From: UMGS1387 sp045539625
Lineage (GTDB): Bacteria; Bacillota; Clostridia; Oscillospirales; CAG-382
Direction: 5' to 3'
Assembly (NCBI GenBank): GCA_045539625.1
Contig: JAZQFS010000064.1
Coordinates: 16,883-80,882, forward strand
Length of the DNA: 64,000 bases
Shown here: piece after piece, positions 1 through 8,100 of the stretch
Layout of the letters: every line of letters starts with the position of its first letter
How positions within the stretch are numbered: the first letter of the stretch is position 1
Position numbers and translations under genes: made by a program
Notes under the pieces: model-generated
What the model saw: only the letters and a program-made list of their open reading frames with translations
Told to the model about the DNA's origin: nothing
Database searches by the model: none

Positions 1-43
1 TACGATTGTTATATTTTTATCTCAATGTATTTACGCTTTTTTC

Positions 44-72
44 TTGATATACACGGCGAATGCGTATATAAT
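44..72 (+). promoter_or_regulatory. Sigma-A-type promoter of the repeat protein gene
   Basis: A TTGATA -35 box at 44-49 and a TATAAT -10 box at 67-72 are separated by 17 bases. The start codon of the following gene is about 60 bases downstream, so the mRNA has a short leader ending in a GGAGGG ribosome site. Confidence 0.7.
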
Positions 73-133
73 TAAAACGGATAGAGAGCTGAAACGGCCT
101 CAATCAAAAACCGAAAAAAACGGAGGGTTATTT

Positions 134-3100
134 ATGAAACAATTATTTAAAATGTTAACCGCATTGACACTAAGCTTTATGCTTGTGTTCACATCTCTTG
201 CGGCACCCCTTATGGTGGGTACTGTTGAGAGCGTGAGCGAAGAAGTTGGAGCTTTGGCAAACGACTCTGCCGATCTTGCGGCGGATGAAAGCAACTTGAC
301 ACCCGGTTACAATATTCTTACCGGTACAAAGGAAGCGCTTGACTTTGACGGCGCAAAATATGACGGTATTACATCAAGCGACGGAACTCTTAAAGATAAG
401 AACGGAGCTACCGTTTTGACGTATAGTACAGGCTACTCAAAGACAGTATCGGTTGTTGCTTCGCCTGTTAGCGGTGAAACTGATAATAAAGCACTCAAAA
501 TCAGCGACTACGGCAATTTCATTGGCGATACTTCTCCGCAAACAAGTTATCCTACTTTAATGTTCGGAAATTACGAACCTCCCGAAGACGGAAGACCGAT
601 ATTTGTTGGTTTCAAATCGGTTGTTACAAATGCTGATTATCTTTACCGTAATTCTGCCGGTAAAATTGCCAGTAGTACGATTGGAGTAAGATTTAAACAT
701 AGCTCTGGCTATAGTTCAAAAGGCTATTGTGCGATGAATGCGTATAATGCATCTGAAACTCCTTCAGCATGGTCTTATATTTTCGATACAGATAACAGCG
801 AGTCACGTACAAGACTTACTGAATTGTATATGACAGCGAAAATTCCAAGTGATTTGTTAAATAATAAGGAACTTATAGACCAGAGCAAAGAACCCAATCA
901 TTATATTGATGACATTGTAATGATACCTTACTACAAGGTAACCTATATGAACGGCGATACAGAGCTTGGCAGTGCATATGTTCTTGATGACGGTGCGGGC
1001 AACCTTCTCACAAGCTTTGACCCGTCAGACTACGACGGCGACGACATCACTTTCCCCGAAGGAACAAATGCGTGGTCTCTTGAAAAGGGCGGTAAGCCTA
1101 CTCATAACATCACCCTTAACAACGAAGATATAGTTGTTTATGCGGTACATGAAAGAAACTTCACACCCGGCTATAACCTTCTTACAGGTACAAAGGATGC
1201 TTTGACATTTGATGAAGCTCCTTTTACAGGAATGAATATAAGTGGTACTGATTTCATTGATGATGACGGGAATGTGTTAAATACCTCCCTTGGTTATGCT
1301 ACCGAAATGAGTGTTGAAGCTCCTGCTACTGACAGCAGCAACAAGGCGTTGAGAATAACAAATCTTACGGGCAGTTCATCTTATCCTTATTTGGTTTTCA
1401 ACGACGTGAAAGTACCCGATGACGGCAGACCAATATTCACAAGTGCCAAGGGTATGGTTACTGATATTGATGAATGCAGTACTGCTTCGAATGCACACGG
1501 ATTAAGAATAAACCCTAACGGAAGTATTTCGGGAAGCGGTGCCATTGCCGGCGTTTTGGCAATGAACGCCTACAAGAGTGCAGAAACAACAAACAGACAA
1601 TTTAAACAGCGTTGGGTAATGGATCAAACACAGGGACGCACAAAGGTCGGCGTATTTATGTTTACCGTTTCCAAGGGTACTACAAATATAGGTGACATCA
1701 CAGGTATTAAGCCCAGTGTATGGCTTGATGACATACTGTATGTTCCTTACTACAAGGTAACCTATATGAACGGCGACCAGCAGATTGGTGAGCCTGTTTG
1801 GGTACTTGATGACGGCAATGGTAACATTCTTGAAAGCTTTGACCCGTCAGACTACGACGGCGACGACATCACTTTCCCCGAAGGAACAAATGCATGGTCT
1901 CTCACTCCGGGCGGTAAGCCTACTCATAACATCACCCTTAACAACGAAGATATAGTTGTTTATGCGGTACATGAAAGCAACTTTACACCCGGCTACAATA
2001 TTCTTACCGGTACAGAGGAAGCGCTTAACTTTAACTCTGTTGCGGCAGGTACTGAACTGACACAAGAGGGCAGTCAGTATTATCTTAAGGATGCATCGGG
2101 AAGCAAAGTAATGTCTGCAACGTACGCTTCTTCTATAGTTGCGTCTCCCGTTCCAACATCTGACGGAAATGTTCTTAAAATGACCGCGACGTGTAAAGCC
2201 GACGGAAAGCTTTATCCTCAATTGCGATTTAATTCACACGAGTCTCCTGATGATGTAAGACCTGTGTTTATAAGCTATGATATGATTATTCAGTCGGATA
2301 ACTGGAGTGGAGACAAATCCAACTGGATAATGCATGAAGGAAATGTTAAAGCAGCTTCAAATCCTATAGACAAAGTTTACGGGACTTCAGAGACTCCTGC
2401 ATGGCAACACACCGCATTTATGGATAAGGACGCAGGAACAAAGGGACTTGCATACCTTCAGACTGTAACAGCGGAAGGCACTGACAATGAGTGTTATTAT
2501 TACTATGATAACATTATGTATGTTCCTTACTACAAGGTAACCTATATGAACGGCACAACTGAGCTTGGCAGTGCTTATGTCCTTGATGACGGCAATGGCA
2601 ACATTCTCAGTAGCTTTAATCCTGCAGATTACGATGAAGGTATCGTATTCCCCGTAGGCGTAAATTCGTGGTCTCTCACTCCGGGCGGTGAGGTTGTTAC
2701 AGATATTCCTCTCCGGAACGAAGATATCGTTGTATACGGAACATTTGAAGTAAAGAATACTGACAAAACGGTTTATGCAATAGAATACGACGACAACTTT
2801 GATACAACAGATACTGCGAGCTACTTGTATACAAGACTTGGCTACGACGCTGTAGTTGACGGCAAACTTGTTGCTGTAAGTAATTTAGTAGAGAGCAAAA
2901 ACGACGGAATTTTGCATTATAATCACCTTAATCTTCTTGCATCAGCAGTGCAGAAGATTGAAGTCAGGGCTAAGTTTACTGATGCCGGTGAAGTTCAGTA
3001 TGAAGAAGACGGAACTACTATAATCAAAGATGCAAGTTATGTTGGCACGACTCCCCTTACTGCTGATCAATTGAAGAGCGAATATGTTCAAATCTATTAT

Positions 3101-3874
3101 AAGCTTGATGATGAAGAATATGACAATTATCATGCGGATAGATGTATGACGATTAATTTCTTAGCTCTTGAAGCGGATGATGATGGATACTATACATTTG
3201 TGTTCGATACGGCTGCCCGTAGTGACTGGGCAGGTACTGTTGAAAAAATTCGTTTTGACCTTCCCGGCATACGTAATACGGCAACAATCGACTACATCAG
3301 ATTCTACGGTTCGGAAGGCGATGATTTTGTTCCCACAGCGTCAGCTCCCGAAAAGAGAGAGGGCAACTCCATCAAGTTCGATGAAGAGCTTAACAAGACA
3401 GGTATCAGATACAGAGCCGCTATGAATAACGATGTAAAGGCTAACACAAACCTTACACAGTACGGCTGGATTGTTGCACTTGCCGAAACGCTTGGCGGTA
3501 ACGAGCTTACCCATCAGTTCAAGCTTGCCGACGGTAAGACAGCATATGTTGAAGGTATAGCTTACGGCACGTTGTCAGACGGCACCAAGGTTAACCGTGT
3601 TTACGAAATGGAAGAAGAGACACAACATACAATCTTTACGGCAGTTGTTGTAGGTATTCCTACAGACAAGGCTGGTATGGAGCTTGTTATTCGTCCTTAT
3701 TCCATCATTAACGGTGCATATGCCTACGGCAACAGCATAATCACAAGCCCCGCAGATGTTGCTGAAAAGCTTTATCAGAAGTGGCTGACTGAAAGCGGCG
3801 ATGAGACGGATACTTCTTATGATTACGTTAACCACAAGGAATTTATCGACACACTTCGCGGTGCAAACGCATAA
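134..3874 (+). CDS. Secreted protein with three long internal repeats and a C-terminal beta-rich domain
   Basis: Predicted 1246-residue exported protein of unknown function. The ATG at 134 is chosen because GGAGGG lies 7 bases upstream and it opens a signal peptide (MKQLF, then a hydrophobic run to about residue 30). Three repeats of roughly 260-290 residues follow (about 53-340, 341-613, 614-872), each opening with TPGYN-LTGT and ending with a YYKVTYMNG...NEDIVVY block. Next comes a beta-sandwich-like module (about 876-1062) ending IDYIRFYG, a pattern also seen in the proteins at 5147-10489 and 17171-19966. The last domain (about 1072-1223) carries GIRYRAAMNN and VIRPYSI motifs and resembles a domain in the 17171-19966 protein. 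No SLH or sorting signal was seen, so it may be released or held by binding. Carbohydrate binding is an inference from the modules. Confidence 0.8.
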   Translation: MKQLFKMLTALTLSFMLVFTSLAAPLMVGTVESVSEEVGALANDSADLAADESNLTPGYNILTGTKEALDFDGAKYDGITSSDGTLKDKNGATVLTYSTGYSKTVSVVASPVSGETDNKALKISDYGNFIGDTSPQTSYPTLMFGNYEPPEDGRPIFVGFKSVVTNADYLYRNSAGKIASSTIGVRFKHSSGYSSKGYCAMNAYNASETPSAWSYIFDTDNSESRTRLTELYMTAKIPSDLLNNKELIDQSKEPNHYIDDIVMIPYYKVTYMNGDTELGSAYVLDDGAGNLLTSFDPSDYDGDDITFPEGTNAWSLEKGGKPTHNITLNNEDIVVYAVHERNFTPGYNLLTGTKDALTFDEAPFTGMNISGTDFIDDDGNVLNTSLGYATEMSVEAPATDSSNKALRITNLTGSSSYPYLVFNDVKVPDDGRPIFTSAKGMVTDIDECSTASNAHGLRINPNGSISGSGAIAGVLAMNAYKSAETTNRQFKQRWVMDQTQGRTKVGVFMFTVSKGTTNIGDITGIKPSVWLDDILYVPYYKVTYMNGDQQIGEPVWVLDDGNGNILESFDPSDYDGDDITFPEGTNAWSLTPGGKPTHNITLNNEDIVVYAVHESNFTPGYNILTGTEEALNFNSVAAGTELTQEGSQYYLKDASGSKVMSATYASSIVASPVPTSDGNVLKMTATCKADGKLYPQLRFNSHESPDDVRPVFISYDMIIQSDNWSGDKSNWIMHEGNVKAASNPIDKVYGTSETPAWQHTAFMDKDAGTKGLAYLQTVTAEGTDNECYYYYDNIMYVPYYKVTYMNGTTELGSAYVLDDGNGNILSSFNPADYDEGIVFPVGVNSWSLTPGGEVVTDIPLRNEDIVVYGTFEVKNTDKTVYAIEYDDNFDTTDTASYLYTRLGYDAVVDGKLVAVSNLVESKNDGILHYNHLNLLASAVQKIEVRAKFTDAGEVQYEEDGTTIIKDASYVGTTPLTADQLKSEYVQIYYKLDDEEYDNYHADRCMTINFLALEADDDGYYTFVFDTAARSDWAGTVEKIRFDLPGIRNTATIDYIRFYGSEGDDFVPTASAPEKREGNSIKFDEELNKTGIRYRAAMNNDVKANTNLTQYGWIVALAETLGGNELTHQFKLADGKTAYVEGIAYGTLSDGTKVNRVYEMEEETQHTIFTAVVVGIPTDKAGMELVIRPYSIINGAYAYGNSIITSPADVAEKLYQKWLTESGDETDTSYDYVNHKEFIDTLRGANA
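292..2756 (+). repeat. Three in-frame tandem repeats inside the secreted protein gene
   Basis: Units begin near 292, 1156 and 1975. Their 3' parts (about 930-1165 and 1745-1985) are almost identical at DNA level, including synonymous positions, while the 5' parts have diverged strongly. The third unit's 3' part (about 2519-2750) is intermediate. This pattern suggests recent duplication or gene conversion confined to the conserved lobe. Confidence 0.8.
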
Positions 3875-3892
3875 TATCGGGAGGAAATATAA

Positions 3893-4009
3893 ATGAAAAA
3901 GAAATATACAGCTCCCGAAATCACAACAACGGCACTTACAAACGCTGACATTTTAAACGGAAGCGATGTGCTTATAGACGGTTCGTCACTTTTTGATGAC
4001 GCACAGTAA
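3893..4009 (+). CDS. 38-residue peptide following the repeat protein
   Basis: A small ORF starts 18 bases after the stop of the preceding gene, with GGGAGGAAAT correctly placed before its ATG. It encodes a peptide opening MKKKYTAPEITTTALTNADI and ending in an acidic, serine-containing tail (LFDDAQ). The shape, a lysine-rich start, a Y-x-x-PE motif, then a short polar tail, recalls short peptides often seen next to surface-protein genes in gut anaerobes, but I cannot name the family. It has no signal peptide and no cysteine. Co-transcription with the repeat protein is likely; function is unknown. Confidence 0.6.
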   Translation: MKKKYTAPEITTTALTNADILNGSDVLIDGSSLFDDAQ

Positions 4010-4202
4010 CTAATACAGCTTTCTTTTCGCCGATTCTGTCTTATGTGACGGTTTACTCTCCTTTTATCCGCCAAGCTTTCGACAGCAGATTCGGCTTTAA
4101 AGAATACAGGGGGAGAAATACTGAAAAACGTACTTCTTCCCCAAACCTATAGTATGAAACATTTTTGGTTTTGCTTTTTTATGAAGGTGTGGGTGATGAT
4201 GA

Positions 4203-5150
4203 ATGATTGCTCTTGACAGCAAGGGGGTAAGATACGCTTCTTTTCCTGATATTTCACTGTCATATTCTGATATGTCAAGAACAGCACCCAATATGGCACG
4301 TTCTTATGCCTTTGACCCAAGACTTCATTCCCACACATATGTTGAAGTGCTTGTTGTAGTAAAAGGAAAAAGCAAAATTGCGTCGGTTGCGCAAGGACTT
4401 ACAGTGAAGGCACCTTATATCGTTGTTTATCCTGCAGGTGTTCCCCACATACAGATAAATCATATGGTAGAGGGCTATGAAAGATGCCTGCTTGCCTGCT
4501 ACGGCGATATCCTTGAAAGAAACGGCTGCAGTCATTTGCTGGATAATACGGGAGTGTACGCTTTTGGCGTGGACGAACATTCGGCAAAGGTTTTTGTATC
4601 CCTTTTCCAGCTTATTCTTGCTATGGAAAACGAACATGGCAAAGATTTGGACTGTATGTTTGACAGAATGTTTGCTTTGCTCTCAAAAATGAGTACAAAT
4701 GCGGTGCGTATTTATGAGAGCGGCGAGCCCATTTACGAAAAAGCCTATATGTCCTCATTGCTGTCGTACATTGTTGAGCATTATAATGAGAAGCTGTCGC
4801 TGACAAGCCTTGCCGAACAGTTTTATGTCAGCAGAACAAAGCTTGCACGAGACTTCCAGAAAATAATGAAAATGTCCGTTGGCGAGTACATTCTGGGTGT
4901 ACGCATGAGAAAGGCTCAGGAAAAGCTGATAAAGGGAATGTCAATAGCGGATACGGCAAAGAAATGCGGATTTGTATCATCAAGCTACTTTGTAAAGATG
5001 TTCAAAAAATACTATAACAAAACACCGCTTCATTTTGTAAAACAGGGTGTAAAAAATCTTCCCAACTTTACTTTTATGCTTAATGAGGCACTTTTGGATT
5101 CGGAATCAATAAAACTCAGAAATGAAATAAATATGGAGGAAAACACATGA
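4203..5150 (+). CDS. AraC-family transcriptional regulator
   Basis: 315-residue regulator. The N-terminal part (about 1-150) has the cupin pattern of sugar-sensing AraC proteins (LHSHTYVEVLVVVKG, then PAGVPH). The C-terminal part (about 190-290) holds two helix-turn-helix units, with LSLTSLAEQFYVSRTKLARD and a second helix pair ending SSSYFVKMFKKYYNKTP. The gene's end overlaps the next start by four bases (ATGA), so it is translationally coupled to the SLH/GH99-like enzyme and probably controls it. The ATG at 4203 has only a weak purine-rich site upstream; the 193 bases between 4010 and 4202 show no other clear gene. Confidence 0.9.
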   Translation: MIALDSKGVRYASFPDISLSYSDMSRTAPNMARSYAFDPRLHSHTYVEVLVVVKGKSKIASVAQGLTVKAPYIVVYPAGVPHIQINHMVEGYERCLLACYGDILERNGCSHLLDNTGVYAFGVDEHSAKVFVSLFQLILAMENEHGKDLDCMFDRMFALLSKMSTNAVRIYESGEPIYEKAYMSSLLSYIVEHYNEKLSLTSLAEQFYVSRTKLARDFQKIMKMSVGEYILGVRMRKAQEKLIKGMSIADTAKKCGFVSSSYFVKMFKKYYNKTPLHFVKQGVKNLPNFTFMLNEALLDSESIKLRNEINMEENT

Positions 5151-8100
5151 AAAAATTCTTACTTGGCACTTTTGCTACCGCAACACTTGCATTGTCCTTG
5201 AATGTGGGTGCTTCTTCGGCATTTGCAAAAGTAAACAACTATGCCGATACCTCCTTTACAGACGTAAAGGAAACGGCTTGGTATGCATCTGAAATTCAGA
5301 GCGCATATGAGCTTGGCTTTATGAACGGCACAAGCGATACACTTATGTCTCCCGACGGTACGGTAACCGTTGCGCAGGCTGTGACAATCGCTTCCCGTGC
5401 AAACGCTGTTTATAACGGCAGAAGCGGCGAGCTTGAAAAGACGACAGGCACAAAATGGTATGATGTTTATCTTGACTATGCAGAAAAGTACGGCATCATA
5501 GATAAGGCTGATTATAACAGCTTTGACAGAGCGGCAAGAAGATATGAGGTGGCTCTCATGTTTGCCAACGCTCTTCCCGAAAGCCACTATACGGCAAAGA
5601 ATAACGTAACAAGTATTCCCGACGTTTATCCCGAAGACGATTTTTACGATGAAATCCTTATGCTCTATAAGGCAGGCGTTGTAATGGGAAGCGACAATTA
5701 CGGTACATTCTTCCCCAACAATTCCATCAAGAGAAGTGAAATAGCTGCCATTATCAACAGAGCAGCCCTTCCCGAAGGAAGAAAGTCCGGTACTCTTAAG
5801 GAGTATACCGCAGACAGAATGGATCAGGCTGTGCTTCTTATTGATGACCTTACCGCTATTACACACGGCCGTAAGGACGACCTGGGCGGAACTGACCTTA
5901 ACCACGCATGGAATGTTGATGACAGAGGAAATCCCACCCTCAATAAGAATGCAAACCAAACCGGATCTTTCTCCGATATGAAGGACGATGCACTTGTTGC
6001 AGTACGCCGCTATATTACACCTGTAACAGACCAGCACGTTGTTCTTGAAACAAGAATTTCCCTTTCTGACGCAGGCGATGGCTTTTCCGTTTACCTTTCA
6101 AGCCCCGATAAAAAGCCTGTTGTAGGCTTTGTTTCCGAGAACGGCTACTGGGGTGTTCTGGGTAAGACAAACACAATGTCAAAGATAGCTTATGCAGACG
6201 GTATCAATGACTTTAAGCTTGATATGGACCTTGCAGGAAAGTCGGCAACTCTCTTTGTTAACGGTGAGCTTGCCGCAACAGGCGAAATCGGCGACTTTGA
6301 CTGCCTTAACGAGATTAGCTTCTCAACAAGCGATGAAGGCAAGATGTCCTTCGGCTTTGTAACAACACGTCTTTATATGAACTATAATCTGTTTGACTCC
6401 TTCCGCTGGGAAGCATTTGAAAAAGCACCCTACGGCTATAAGACAGAGGGCAATGTTCTTGTAAAGACCAAGACAACAGGCGACTTTGACTCTCAGTCTG
6501 TTATGATGAACGGTGCTTCTTCTGCTTCCAAGAGCTTTGAAGCAATAAAGAACGGCTTTGTTGTTGAAGCCTATGTTCTTCCCGTAAGCGATACAAATAA
6601 GGCAAGCGTTGAGCTTAAGAATGGCACTGAAACCGTTGTTAAGATTGATATGGAAAACGGCGTATACTCCATCGGTGGCAAAAAGGTATGGCAGTACCAC
6701 GGCGATATCTGGCAGATTGTCAGGGTTGAAAAGAGCTCCGACGGCAAGACTGTTGTAAGGCTTTGCGGTAAGGACGTATACGAATTTGACTATAACGGCG
6801 CAGTAGACAGCATCACAATCACAAACGAAGGCAAAGAGCTTTGGTTTGACGATGTAAAGGCATATAATACATACGACTTTGTTGACTATGTATCACAGCC
6901 TGTAGCCGTTAATGAAATGGACGACTACATCCTCACCATGAGCGTATGCTCACTGTGGCATGAGGGTACCCACTACGGCTGGGACTTTGTAGCTCCCTAC
7001 GATGAGCTTATTCCCATAATGGGCTTCTATGATGAAGGTCTCGTAGAGACAGCCGACTGGGAAATCAAGTACATGGTTGAACACGGTATCGATGCATTCC
7101 AGCCTTGCTGGTACGCAGGTACAAGCTCCACCGATAACCCCATGAAGATTGCAAGAAATAATCAGTATGCTATCCATGACGGTTACTTCAATGCAAAGTA
7201 TAAGGATATGCTTGATATCTGTATCATGTGGGAAAACCAGGGCTTTACATCAGGTCTTACAAAGGAAAAGTTCCAAAAGCTTCTCTGGAACTACTGGGTA
7301 GACTACTACTTTACAGATCCTAACTATCTGACAATTGATAACAAGGCGTTCCTTACCATTTACAGAATGGACGTGTTCCTCAGCTGCTTTACTTCCGGTG
7401 AAGAAGCAATGGAAGTTCTCAACTTCATGAGAGAAGACATTAAGAACTACGGCTACGATGATATTATCATCACATTTAACTGCTACAGCGATAATGCTAA
7501 CAAATATGACACTACAGCAAAGAATGCAGGTCTTAAGTTTGACGGCTATGTTCCTTATCACTGGGGTATAAACGCTCACGATCCCGAATTTGTTAAGAAT
7601 CAGCACAACGTAGGCTATAAGGGCGAGGGCGATAACTTTATTGTTCCCTGTGCTTCCACAGGCAGAAACATCATCGGTTGGGAACAGACAAGAAGTCCCA
7701 TCGCAACACACGAACAGCACGTAGAAGTTCTTGAATTTATCAAGAATGACTACCTCAAGAGAGCAGAAGCAGACTTCGGTGCAGACTCATGGCAGTCAAA
7801 GCTTGTATTCTTCGGTACATGGAACGAATACGCAGAAGGTCACTGGCTTGCACCCACAGGACGTAACGGCAACGGTCCTTATTTCGATTATTCTTCCGCT
7901 TGGGCAAATGTATTTACAGGCGTAGATACTTCTGTTTATGACATTGAGCCTACAGCAGGTCAGAAAGCAAGAATTGCTTATATGTATCCCGCAGTTGACG
8001 TGCCGATAAGAGCATGGCTCTTAGAGAGCGACGGCGAGGAAGCTCCCACAGAGGAAGAAATCCCCACAACCGTTGTTGCAAAGGTTGACTTTACAAACGA

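Noticed and set aside
4010..4202. A further small gene between the 38-residue peptide and the AraC gene
   Set aside because: A GGGGGAG site is present near 4109, but the frame after it starts only with CTG and shows no convincing protein.
5159..6037. 292-codon open frame on the minus strand inside the SLH domain coding region
   Set aside because: Cys/Val-rich composition, no ribosome site and complete overlap with a clearly coding frame; it is a shadow of the codon usage on the other strand.
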